Shown: in pieces, positions 31,347 through 39,560 of the stretch | Position numbering within the stretch: position 1 is the stretch's first letter | Layout: each line of letters begins with the position of its first letter | Assembly (NCBI RefSeq): GCF_008710155.1 | Contig: NZ_VYPZ01000029.1 | Location: forward strand, 1-44,054 | DNA: 44,054 bases | From: Sphingobium limneticum | GTDB lineage: Bacteria; Pseudomonadota; Alphaproteobacteria; Sphingomonadales; Sphingomonadaceae | Direction of reading: 5' to 3' | Translations under genes and position numbers: made by a program | Notes under the pieces: model-generated | Database searches by the model: none | What the model saw: only the letters and a program-made list of their open reading frames with translations | What the model was told of the DNA's origin: nothing

Positions 31347-33133
31347 AACACGTCGTCTTCCAGCGCCATCAGCGACTTCTTGCCCGCCTTGATCGCCAGG
31401 AAGCTGGCGGTCGCCTGAGGCAGGATACGCTCGAAGAAGAACGTCGCCGTCTTGATCTTGGCATCGTAGAAGCGCTTGTCCTCGCTGCCGAAGAAGAGCT
31501 GCAAGCCTGCGATCTTGGTCGCCTTGGCAAAGCAATAGCCCATGGCCACCAGGCCCATCAGACGCAGATAGTCCGCCGACGCCGCGCCCGCCTCTTCGGG
31601 ATCCTTGAGTGCCCGCTGCGCGACCGTGGCCGTCGAAAGCTGCAGCGCCCCGAACGCCTTGGCGAGCGCCTCGACCATCGGCTTCATCGGTCCGTCGACG
31701 TTGTTTTCCTCGATGAAAGCCGACACCGGATGGAAGAAGCTGCGCAGATAGCGGCCCATATGGGCGCCGAGCTTGCGGCCGACGAGATCGAGCGCCTGAA
31801 CGCCGTTCGTCCCCTCATAGATCATGGTGATCCGGGCATCACGGGCATATTGCTCGACGCCGCTTTCGCGGATGTAGCCGTGGCCGCCATAGCATTGGAC
31901 AGCGAGGTTCGCACTGTCGAACGCAAGGTCGGTGAAGAGCGCTTTGACGACGGGGGTCATGAGCGCGATGAAGTCACTCGCACGCTGGCGCACTTCGGGT
32001 TCGGGAGAATGTTTTTCCGCGTCCAGCGCGCGCGAGACCCAGGCCGAGAGCGCCCGGCACCCCTCATTATAGGCCCGCATCGTCATCAACATGCGGCGAA
32101 CATCGGGATGGACGATGATCGGATCGGCAGCCTGTTCGGGATATTTGGGGCCCGAGAGCGCCCGGCCCTGAATACGGTCCTTCGCATACCAGGCGGCCGC
32201 CTGATACGCGGCTTCACCGACACCGAGGCCCTGAATGCCGACAGAGACGCGCTCAGTGTTCATCATCGTGAACATGGCGGCCATGCCCTTGCCCGGCTCG
32301 CCGACCAGCCAACCGGTCGAATCGTCGAAGTTCATCTGGCAGGTCGCCGACGCCTTGAGACCCATCTTGTGCTCGATCGCGGCGCAGGCGACGCCGTTCG
32401 ATTGACCGGGAGTGCCGTCCTCCTTGGGAAGATATTTGGGAACGAGGAACAGGCTGATGCCCTTTACGCCCTTGGGGGCGTCGGGCAGGCGGGCGAGCAC
32501 GAGATGGATGATATTCTCGGTCAGGTCATGCTCACCGGCGGAGATGAAGATCTTGGAGCCGGTGACCTTGTAGCTGCCATCGCCCTGCGGGACCGCGCGG
32601 CTGCGCAGGAGCCCGAGATCGGTACCGCAATGAGGCTCGGTCAGGCACATCGTGCCGGACCATTGACCGCTTACCATCTTGGGCAGGTAGGCCTGCTTGA
32701 GCGCGTCGCTCCCATGGCCCTCGATCGCAGTGGTCGCACCATGGGTGAGGCCCGGATAGAGGCCGAAGGAAAGGTTGGACGAGCAGATCATCTCTTCGAC
32801 CAGCTTGTTGACCGCTTCCGGCAGCCCTTGCCCACCCCATTCTGGATCGGATGCGAGCGCGGTCCAGCCACCTTCGGCGAATTGCTTATAGGCTTGCGCG
32901 AACCCCGCCGGCGTCCGCACAACGCCGTTTTCCAGATGACACCCCTCCTCGTCGCCCGACCGGTTGATCGGCAACAGGACGTCGCGACAGAAGCGCGCCG
33001 CCTCCTCGAGGATCGCATCGGTGAGATCCGGTGTGAACTCCGACAGTGCGGGAATATCCCCGAAGCCGTCATCGGCATGGAGTTCGTTGAGCACGAAGCG
33101 CATGTCGCGCAACGGGGCGTCATAGACTTGCAT
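31343..33133 (-). CDS. Acyl-CoA dehydrogenase, long form (FadE/DmdC-like)
   Basis: 596 aa from ATG 33133, with AGGAG 8 nt upstream. A longer frame to 33178 has no such signal. The first step of beta-oxidation. An N-terminal extension (MQVYDAPLRDMRFVLNELH) marks the about 600-aa subgroup. The N and middle domains have TMCLTEPHCGTDLGLLRSRAV, KVTGSKIFISAGEHDLTENI and ATCQMNFDDSTGWLVGEPGKGM. The C-terminal domain has CYGGHGYIRESGVEQYARDARITMIYEGTNGVQALDLVGRK, with the catalytic Glu expected upstream of YEGTNG. The last 150 residues are the extra helical domain. Its electrons go to the ETF encoded downstream. It begins 45 bp after the FadN-type gene. Confidence 0.94.
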   Translation of the reverse strand: MQVYDAPLRDMRFVLNELHADDGFGDIPALSEFTPDLTDAILEEAARFCRDVLLPINRSGDEEGCHLENGVVRTPAGFAQAYKQFAEGGWTALASDPEWGGQGLPEAVNKLVEEMICSSNLSFGLYPGLTHGATTAIEGHGSDALKQAYLPKMVSGQWSGTMCLTEPHCGTDLGLLRSRAVPQGDGSYKVTGSKIFISAGEHDLTENIIHLVLARLPDAPKGVKGISLFLVPKYLPKEDGTPGQSNGVACAAIEHKMGLKASATCQMNFDDSTGWLVGEPGKGMAAMFTMMNTERVSVGIQGLGVGEAAYQAAAWYAKDRIQGRALSGPKYPEQAADPIIVHPDVRRMLMTMRAYNEGCRALSAWVSRALDAEKHSPEPEVRQRASDFIALMTPVVKALFTDLAFDSANLAVQCYGGHGYIRESGVEQYARDARITMIYEGTNGVQALDLVGRKLGAHMGRYLRSFFHPVSAFIEENNVDGPMKPMVEALAKAFGALQLSTATVAQRALKDPEEAGAASADYLRLMGLVAMGYCFAKATKIAGLQLFFGSEDKRFYDAKIKTATFFFERILPQATASFLAIKAGKKSLMALEDDVF

Positions 33134-33178
33134 ATTTATATCTCCTGACCGGTCGGCCATCCGGCCGCCGGCCGCCAA

Positions 33179-35530
33179 TCAGTTACGCAGCGGCTTGCCG
33201 GTGACGAGCATCTGCTCGACGCGCGCCTGGGTCCGCGGGTCGCGCACCAGTTGCATGAAGGCCTTGCGCTCGAGCGCCAGCAGATCCTCTTCGGTCACGA
33301 TGTCGATGAGATCCTTCTCGCCGCCCGTCAGGACGTCGGCGAGCGCGCCGGATACGACACCATCGTAAGATGTGGCGAGGCCACGGGCCTGGAAGCCTTC
33401 GACAGCCATCGAAAGAGCGGACTTGCCTCCCGCGCCAGGCAAGCGGAATTCCGGAGCCACAGGCGGTTTGTAACCGTCGGCCAGTTCCAGTGCCTTCGCC
33501 TTGGCGTCCGCCAGCAGACGGTCCCGGTTCATCGTAATGCCGTCCGAGGGACGCAGGAAGCCATGCTCCTTCGCCTCGGCGGCCGACTTTGCCACAGTGG
33601 CTGTCGATACCGTCTCGAAGACCTTGGCTACGGCCGGCATCGGCCCCTTGGGCATGCCGGGACTGGAGCGCCAGCGATCGATCATTTCACCGCATCCGCC
33701 CCAGCCAGGGATCAGACCCACGCCGCACTCGACCAGACCCACATAGCTTTCGGCATGGGCCTGCACGGCATCACTGTTGAGCAGGATCTCGCAACCGCCG
33801 CCCAATGCCATGCCGGCCGGAGCGCTCACGACCGGGAACAGCGCATATTTGAGCGCCTTGTAGGCCTGCTGCCCGCCCGCGACGAGCTTTTCGATCTCGC
33901 CCCATGCCGCGATGTTCAGTGCGAACAGAGCAAGACCGAGATTGGCGCCGGCGGAGAAATTGCTGCCCTCATTATAGACGACGAGCGCCTTGAACTTGTC
34001 CTGCACGACCGGGATCGCCTGACCGATCAGCTTCATCACATCGCCGTCGAGCGCGTTCATCTTGCCGGTGAACTCAAGGCAGGCAACGCCGTCGCCGACA
34101 TCCCAGAGTGCCGCCGAACCATTTTTGAGGATCGGCTGGCTATGGAGCTTGATGTCTTCCAGCAGCAGCACGCCCTCGGGCCGCACGACATCATGATAGT
34201 CGCCGGCGGCATCGAGATATTGCCGACGGCCGTCCTGCACCCGGTAGAAAGGCCGATCTCCGGCTACCTTGAGGATCGCGGGAACATCCCGCCCCTCGGC
34301 GGCCAGCCGTTCGGCGAGCTTGCCCGGCCCGAGGCGATCGATCAGTTCGAACGGCCCGAACTTCCAGTTGTAGCCGAGCTTCATCGCGTCATCGATGCCG
34401 ACGATGTTGTCCGCAGCTTCACCGACCAGACTCGCGGCATAGGAAAGAACCTTGCCGAGAATTTCCCAGGCATAGGCGCCGACCTTGCCGGGCGCAGCAA
34501 CCAATGCTGCCAGGTCCTTCTCGGCCCGGCCCGGCAAGGAAGCCGGCTTCACCGATACGCGATATTCGCCGGTCGCGAGATCGAGCGCTTTCTTGGTCTT
34601 CGTCGCCTTGTCGAACGCGTAGAAACCGCCCTTGCCCTTCCGCCCGGTAAAGCCTTCCGCGATCATCCTGTCGACGAGCGGCATCGGCCTCACCGTGTCG
34701 AAATAGGCGTCACCTGCCGGCAGCGTCGAGGACAGGCTCTTCGTGAGCAGCGGCATGAGGTCGACGCCAACGAGATCGACAAGGCCGAAAATGCCGGTCT
34801 TGGGCACGCCCATCGGCTTTCCGCCGATCTGGTCGGCTTCCTCCACCGTCAGCCCCTGGTCCATCGCGGCATTGATCGCGACGGCCAGCCAGTAGGTACC
34901 GATGCGATTGGCGATGAAGCCCGGCGTGTCCCGCGCCGGCACGATGCGCTTGCCGAGCTTTCGATCGACGAAATCCGAGACGCGCCTCGCCACAGCCGTA
35001 TCAGTGTCGGGGCCGGTCACGATTTCGATGAGCCGCATGTAGCGCGGCGGATTGAAGAAATGGGTGATCAGGAAGTCCTGTTTGAACTGATCGTCCCGCC
35101 CCTCGACCAGATGGCCAAGCGGAATCGTCGAGGTATTGGACGATACCGCCGTGCCCGGACGCTTGAGCTGCTCGAGCTTGGCGTAGAGCGCCTGCTTGAT
35201 GTCGAGCCGTTCGACGATCGCCTCGACGATCCAGTCGCATTCGGCCACCCGCTCGAGATGGTCGTCGATATTGCCCGTTTCAACGAGCTTCGCCGCAGCC
35301 TTCGACATGAAGGGCGCCGGATCGGTCTTCAGCATCTTCGCGACCGCACCCTTCGCCACGGCGTCACGATCGCCGCCCTCCTTGGGCACGATATCGAGCA
35401 GCAGCACCGGCACGCCGGCATTGGCGACCTGCGCTGCGATGCCGGCGCCCATGACGCCTGCGCCGATCACGCAGACCTTTTTGATGGTTTCCGGCGGGGC
35501 GCCGACTGGCTTGATGGCCTGCTCGCTCAT
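33179..35530 (-). CDS. fadN: Bifunctional 3-hydroxyacyl-CoA dehydrogenase/enoyl-CoA hydratase (FadN type)
   Basis: 783 aa from ATG 35530, overlapping the thiolase stop (ATGA at 35527-35530). Domain order is dehydrogenase first, hydratase last, the reverse of FadB/FadJ and the same as Bacillus FadN. The NAD-binding VCVIGAGVMGAGIA is at about 19-32, followed by SSNTSTIPLG and THFFNPPRYMRLIEIVTGPDT (catalytic His and Glu), and DTPGFIANRIGTYW. The C-terminal crotonase half has NEGSNFSAGANLGLALF, GMALGGGCEILLNSDAVQAHAE and VGLVECGVGLIPGWGGCGE. It catalyses hydration of 2-enoyl-CoA and oxidation of the 3-hydroxyacyl-CoA. Thiolase-FadN-FadE order is the same set of enzymes as the fadNAE operon. Confidence 0.94.
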   Translation of the reverse strand: MSEQAIKPVGAPPETIKKVCVIGAGVMGAGIAAQVANAGVPVLLLDIVPKEGGDRDAVAKGAVAKMLKTDPAPFMSKAAAKLVETGNIDDHLERVAECDWIVEAIVERLDIKQALYAKLEQLKRPGTAVSSNTSTIPLGHLVEGRDDQFKQDFLITHFFNPPRYMRLIEIVTGPDTDTAVARRVSDFVDRKLGKRIVPARDTPGFIANRIGTYWLAVAINAAMDQGLTVEEADQIGGKPMGVPKTGIFGLVDLVGVDLMPLLTKSLSSTLPAGDAYFDTVRPMPLVDRMIAEGFTGRKGKGGFYAFDKATKTKKALDLATGEYRVSVKPASLPGRAEKDLAALVAAPGKVGAYAWEILGKVLSYAASLVGEAADNIVGIDDAMKLGYNWKFGPFELIDRLGPGKLAERLAAEGRDVPAILKVAGDRPFYRVQDGRRQYLDAAGDYHDVVRPEGVLLLEDIKLHSQPILKNGSAALWDVGDGVACLEFTGKMNALDGDVMKLIGQAIPVVQDKFKALVVYNEGSNFSAGANLGLALFALNIAAWGEIEKLVAGGQQAYKALKYALFPVVSAPAGMALGGGCEILLNSDAVQAHAESYVGLVECGVGLIPGWGGCGEMIDRWRSSPGMPKGPMPAVAKVFETVSTATVAKSAAEAKEHGFLRPSDGITMNRDRLLADAKAKALELADGYKPPVAPEFRLPGAGGKSALSMAVEGFQARGLATSYDGVVSGALADVLTGGEKDLIDIVTEEDLLALERKAFMQLVRDPRTQARVEQMLVTGKPLRN

Positions 35531-36663
35531 TCCGCCGCCTCCAGCACGGTGGCGATGCCCTGACCGCCGCCGATGCACTGGGTGGCAAGCGCATAGCTGC
35601 CGCCTTCGCGCTTCAGCAGAGCCGCGGCCTTGCCCACGATCCGCACACCGGTCGCCCCCAGAGGGTGGCCTATCGCGATGGCGCCGCCGTCCAGATTGAC
35701 CTTCGACTGGTCAAGCCCCAGGTCGCTGATGCAGGCCAGTGACTGGCTCGCAAAGGCTTCGTTGAGCTCGACAACGTCAAGCTGGTCCACACTGAGCCCC
35801 GCCCGCTGCAGCGCCTTGCGCGAGGCCTCGACCGGTCCGATGCCCATGATCTCCGGCTGGCAGCCAGAGACAGCAACCGACTTGATGCGGGCAAGGATCG
35901 GCAGTCCATGCGCGCGCGCATAATCCTCGCTCGTGACCAGGATTGCGCTTGCGCCATCGGTCAGCGGCGAGGACGTTCCCGCCGTTACCGTGCCGTCCTG
36001 GCTGAAGGCCGGCTTCAGCCCGGCGAGGGTTTCCGTCGTCGTGCCGGCACGCGGCGTGCCATCCTTGTCGACCACGCCCGCCTTGGTCGTGATCGGCACG
36101 ATCTCGGCCTCGAGCTTGCCGGCCGCGATAGCCGCGGCCGCCTTGTCCTGACTGGCGACCGCAAAGGCTTCCTGCTGGGCACGGGTGATCTGATATTTGG
36201 TCGCGACATTCTCCGCCGTGTCGCCCATGCCCATATAGGCGGCGCTCTTCTTCGCGAGCTCGGGGTTCGGCAGCGGATTGAACCCCATCATCGGCACGCG
36301 GCTCATCGACTCCACGCCCGCGCAGATGAAGGCCTCGCCGGCGCCAAGCTGAATCTGGCCCGCAGCGATGTGGACCGAGCTCATCGACGATCCGCAGAAG
36401 CGATTAACGGTCATGCCGCCGACAGAGAGCGGCAGGTCGGCGAGAAGACCGATAAGGCGCGCGATGTTGAAGCCCTGCTCGCCTTCAGGAAAAGCGCAGC
36501 CCAGCACGATATCCTCGATATCTTCGGCCTTCACGCCGGTCTGCTGAATCAGTCCGCGAATGACCTGAGCGGCCAGATCGTCAGGGCGGACGCGCGCCAG
36601 CGCGCCCTTGCCTGCCAGGTGAAAGGGGGACCGGGCATAGCCCGCAACAACCACATTACGCAT
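35527..36663 (-). CDS. fadA: Acetyl-CoA acyltransferase (3-ketoacyl-CoA thiolase)
   Basis: 378 aa from ATG 36663, chosen because GGAGAGG lies 9 nt upstream; a frame ten codons longer has no signal. Active-site Cys is in VNRFCGSSMSSVHIAAGQ (about 81-98). The C-terminal motifs are VELNEAFASQSLA, AIGHPLGATGVRIVG (catalytic His) and the second Cys in ATQCIGGGQGIATVLE. It cleaves 3-ketoacyl-CoA to acetyl-CoA and a shortened acyl-CoA. It is the first gene of the long minus-strand beta-oxidation operon; a palindromic site lies 55 bp upstream. Confidence 0.95.
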   Translation of the reverse strand: MRNVVVAGYARSPFHLAGKGALARVRPDDLAAQVIRGLIQQTGVKAEDIEDIVLGCAFPEGEQGFNIARLIGLLADLPLSVGGMTVNRFCGSSMSSVHIAAGQIQLGAGEAFICAGVESMSRVPMMGFNPLPNPELAKKSAAYMGMGDTAENVATKYQITRAQQEAFAVASQDKAAAAIAAGKLEAEIVPITTKAGVVDKDGTPRAGTTTETLAGLKPAFSQDGTVTAGTSSPLTDGASAILVTSEDYARAHGLPILARIKSVAVSGCQPEIMGIGPVEASRKALQRAGLSVDQLDVVELNEAFASQSLACISDLGLDQSKVNLDGGAIAIGHPLGATGVRIVGKAAALLKREGGSYALATQCIGGGQGIATVLEAAE

Positions 36664-36717
36664 CGATGATAGCCTCTCCAGGGAATCGGACATCTGATTA
36701 CCTAATGGTGCGTGAAA

Positions 36718-36731
36718 TGACGTTTACGTCA
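36718..36731. promoter_or_regulatory. Candidate operator TGACGT-TT-ACGTCA upstream of the thiolase operon
   Basis: A perfect 14-bp inverted repeat. On the minus strand it reads TTGACGTAAACGTCA, so it overlaps a possible -35 box (TTGACG). A 19-bp spacer leads to CATTAG as a poor -10, the long spacing typical of MerR-controlled promoters. A MerR-family regulator is encoded in the same island at 41304. LiuR-type MerR proteins are known to regulate acyl-CoA degradation in proteobacteria through similar ACGT-rich sites; I recall this and did not check it. Confidence 0.6.
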
Positions 36732-36945
36732 ACTAAAATCTTTGGCACTCTTCTCACGCCGTCGAGGGAATCGTCATGCACCGGTTCCCGGGAGGCTTGA
36801 TATCGGAGGTCTTGGCCGAGGAACGTACGGATGCTCGCCAGTGAAAAACCGCGCACTCTCATCCCGGCGATGATGCTCGCGCCCGTCTTATCGACGGCTG
36901 CGCCTCTCCCCAAGCGCCACTGCACCTGTTTTCGAAGGCGCACAC

Positions 36946-37590
36946 ATGCGATTTTCTGAGCATCCCCTCCGGCGTCAGATCGTCGGCGAAATGCATCTGC
37001 GCCGTTTTCCTGCACTCGAATTGCCCGCCATGGCATTTCAGACGGTTCGCCTGGTCGATGAGAATGACCGGGAGAAGGAATGGCTGATCCTGGAGCAGCG
37101 ATGTGCCTCTGGACTCGATCGCAACCTGCGCCACCTGGAAACGGAGTGGTCCGCCAACGGGCGGCTGGCCTGGGAAAGGCACAGTGAAGCGGTCACCACG
37201 ACGCTAACGTCAACCTCGGTCAGCGCGGACGCGCAGTTCTGGTCTGCTCCCGACGTCGGCCCCTTCAGTGATACCTTGCAGTGGATGGAAACGCTGCCGG
37301 GCCTGGTCATCCGCGCAACCCACATCGTCGTTGTGGCGAACGATAGCTACGCCGAGCCGGTTGTCGATCGGGCCGACTTCCATCCGGGCCATCTCGTCTC
37401 CTGCATCATCGGGGATAGCGTCCGGATCTGGAGCGACTTTCGCATTCACGCCGGCGGCTACGGGCGCCTGGTCGTTGCCGCGAACGGGGCGGCTGACGGC
37501 GAAGTGTCGCGTTCCATCCAGCGCATTCAGGAACTGGGCAATTATCGCAATCTTTCCTTGCTTGAAGGCACGCACAGATCAATAGCTTGA
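36946..37590 (+). pseudogene. DUF3422 family protein, C-terminally truncated
   Basis: 214 aa. It follows the N-terminal half of DUF3422 proteins: HPLRRQIVGEMHLRRFPALELPAMAFQTVRLV, LAWERHSEAVTTTLTS, LPGLVIRATHIVVV, GDSVRIWSDFRIHAGGYGRLVVAANG and finally RIQELGNYRNLSLLEG. Family members are usually about 420-440 aa and continue with a helical region and a C-terminal membrane segment. Here the frame ends after seven unrelated residues, and no continuation was found in other frames. The family's function is unknown. It lies divergent from the thiolase operon, so the truncation may date from assembly of this island. It could still encode a shortened protein. Confidence 0.75.
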
Positions 37591-37696
37591 CGGCGTCACA
37601 CACGAACACGCCCGAACCCTGACGACGGGGCCAGCAGCGCCTGACCCCTCCAATTCGCACACAACCTAATAGGCATTTTGATGACGCATTGAGCTA

Positions 37697-37715
37697 TTGA
37701 CTTACCTATACGTCA
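37697..37715. promoter_or_regulatory. Weak candidate promoter/operator TTGAC-N9-CGTCA
   Basis: In the 211-bp gap before the second DUF2147 gene, TTGACT (37697-37702) resembles a -35 box. Together with CGTCA at 37711-37715 it forms an inverted repeat TGAC-N10-GTCA that echoes the half-sites of the thiolase palindrome with wider spacing. No convincing -10 was found, so this is suggestive only. Confidence 0.3.
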
Positions 37716-37801
37716 TCGAGATGGTTATGGGACGCTGATTCGCCGCATATTGGCTCCAGACGTGAAACAGACGGTCGCCTGAAGGCGCGCGGAGAGGAAC
37801 A

Positions 37802-38206
37802 ATGTCGATCATTCTGACACTACTGGCTTCGAGCACTGCATTGCCCGCCGACACCGTTGTCGGTCGCTGGCAAACCGAGAGCCGTCATGGCGTCGTGGAA
37901 ATCACCCGCTGCGGGCAATCGATCTGCGGTGCCTTGATCAGTTCCGACGGGATCAAAGCCAACCCCGAACTACGTGACGAAAAGAACAAGACCGCTGCGT
38001 TGCGCGGTCGTCCGCTTCGTGGATTGCAGATTCTGCAGGGTTTTACGTGGAAGTCGGGCAGTTGGTCGGGTGGTTCCATCTACAACGCTGAGGATGGCGG
38101 TACATACAGCGCGACGGTCACGTTAGCCGATCGGGATCATTTGCGCCTCAAGGGCTGCATCGTCTGGCCCCTGTGCAAGACGCAGACATGGACGCGCCTC
38201 CGATAA
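37802..38206 (+). CDS. DUF2147 family protein
   Basis: 134 aa. A short hydrophobic N-terminus (MSIILTLLASSTALPA) may be a signal peptide. The family pattern follows: VGRWQTESRHGVVEITRCGQSICGALISS, GRPLRGLQILQGFTWKSGSWSGGSIYNAEDGGTYSATVTL and the closing LKGCIVWPLCKTQTWTRL. Many DUF2147 proteins of proteobacteria resemble this form. It lies 32 bp before the FadL-type gene, so it is probably in the same operon. It is more typical of the family than the paralog at 14766, with which it shares the GC(I/L)xxxxxCKxQxWT end. Confidence 0.85.
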   Translation: MSIILTLLASSTALPADTVVGRWQTESRHGVVEITRCGQSICGALISSDGIKANPELRDEKNKTAALRGRPLRGLQILQGFTWKSGSWSGGSIYNAEDGGTYSATVTLADRDHLRLKGCIVWPLCKTQTWTRLR

Positions 38207-38238
38207 GCACGAGGAATTTGACAATCACGAAAGGGGAG

Positions 38239-39546
38239 ATGGGCGTGGCAGGCAAAAATTGGAAAGTTGGGATCGCAACATCGGCCGTGGCGGCTGGATT
38301 GCTCGCGCCGCAAGCCGCGAGCGCGCAGGCCTTTTACCTTCAGGAACAATCGTCCAGAGGTGCCGGACGAGCCTTTTCGGGCGAGGTCGCCGACCAGGGC
38401 GTACAGTCCCTCTGGTGGAATCCGGCTGCGATCGCAGGCATGGAAGGAGTCGATGCCCACCAGGCCGTAAGCGTAATCCTTCCCAAAGGGTCGGTTGACA
38501 ATGTCAACACGCTCATTGTCCGTCCCGGGCAGTCGGCTGCGGCTGTAGGCGGGAGCCAACGCTCTCGTGATCCGATCAATAATGGCGTACTACCCTCCGG
38601 CGCGATAGCCGTCGGCCTGACATCACGGCTCGCTTTGGGGCTGACCGTCGCCTCCCCTTATAGCTTCACAACCAATTATGATGCCGACAGCTGGGCACGG
38701 TATAGCGCCGACAAGACCAAGCTGCGAACATACGACATCCAGCCATCGATCGCCTACCTCGTTACGCCAAATCTCAGCATCGGCGCCGCGCTTAATATCG
38801 AATATGCCGACGCATCATTGTCCAACTATCTGCCGAACCTATCGCCTCTTCTCGCCGACGGCCACCAGGAGCTGAAAGGCAATGGTTGGGATCTTGGCTG
38901 GTCGGCCGGGCTGCAATATCGCGCCGGCCCCATGCAACTGGGCGCCAGCTACAAGTCGAGCGTGAAGCATAATCTCGACGGTTCGGTGACGACGACCGGT
39001 CTTCTTGGTCCGCTCGCCGGGCAAAACAGCGTAGTGAATGCAAACGCCACGTTCGAGACCCCCTGGCAGGCGATCTTCGGAGCGCGCGTGGCGGTGTCGC
39101 CCAAGGTCACCCTCAACGGTCAGGTGACCCGCATGGGTTGGTCGAAATTCGACGCTATCCGGCTCGGCGCGCCGCTCAACGTTTCAATCCCGGAAAATTA
39201 CCGGGACACTTGGAGCTTCGCAGGCGGCATCGATTACGCGGTCACACCAGCCTGGACCGTTCGTGCCGGCGTTCAACACGCCCAGACCCCGACGCGCAAC
39301 GGCAATCGGGACGCTCGAGTGCCTGACAGCAACCGTTGGAATTTCGCTGCCGGCACAAGCTATGCCGTGTCTTCCCGGTTCACGCTCGATGCGGGCGCAG
39401 CGTATATTACGTTCAAGGATACGACTATTGATCGCACGACAGCGGCCTATGCCGGCACGGCCGTGCAGACGCCGATCCTGATGGACGGCAAGCTCGAGGA
39501 CGCGCACGCCGTCGTGCTGTCGCTCGGCGGACGTTTCCACTTCTGA
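38239..39546 (+). CDS. fadL: FadL/OmpP1/TodX-family outer membrane long-chain fatty acid transporter
   Basis: 435 aa. The signal peptide (KVGIATSAVAAGLLAPQAASA) is followed by the FadL-like N-terminus QAFYLQEQSSRGAGRAFSGEVADQGVQSLWWNPAAIAGM. Many amphipathic beta-strands follow, and a terminal Phe (SLGGRFHF) suits barrel insertion. It admits long-chain fatty acids or other hydrophobic compounds through the outer membrane. The start may be ATG 38239 or GTG 38245; GGGGAG lies directly before the ATG and 6 nt before the GTG, which favours the GTG slightly. It is followed without a gap by the acyl-CoA ligase, linking uptake to activation. Confidence 0.92.
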   Translation: MGVAGKNWKVGIATSAVAAGLLAPQAASAQAFYLQEQSSRGAGRAFSGEVADQGVQSLWWNPAAIAGMEGVDAHQAVSVILPKGSVDNVNTLIVRPGQSAAAVGGSQRSRDPINNGVLPSGAIAVGLTSRLALGLTVASPYSFTTNYDADSWARYSADKTKLRTYDIQPSIAYLVTPNLSIGAALNIEYADASLSNYLPNLSPLLADGHQELKGNGWDLGWSAGLQYRAGPMQLGASYKSSVKHNLDGSVTTTGLLGPLAGQNSVVNANATFETPWQAIFGARVAVSPKVTLNGQVTRMGWSKFDAIRLGAPLNVSIPENYRDTWSFAGGIDYAVTPAWTVRAGVQHAQTPTRNGNRDARVPDSNRWNFAAGTSYAVSSRFTLDAGAAYITFKDTTIDRTTAAYAGTAVQTPILMDGKLEDAHAVVLSLGGRFHF

Positions 39547-39560
39547 TGCTGGAGATCGCC

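Noticed and set aside
33251..35563. 770-codon plus-strand frame opposite the FadN-type gene, and the similar 605-codon frame at 31331-33148
   Set aside because: Both mirror strongly conserved genes on the other strand. No recognisable domain was seen, and high GC content explains the lack of stops.
36698..37036. 112-codon minus-strand frame upstream of the thiolase
   Set aside because: It overlaps the DUF3422 start and the promoter palindrome, and no family pattern or Shine-Dalgarno was seen.
37195..37216. GACGCTAACGTCAA resembling the thiolase palindrome
   Set aside because: It lies inside the DUF3422 coding region, the symmetry is imperfect and there is no promoter nearby.
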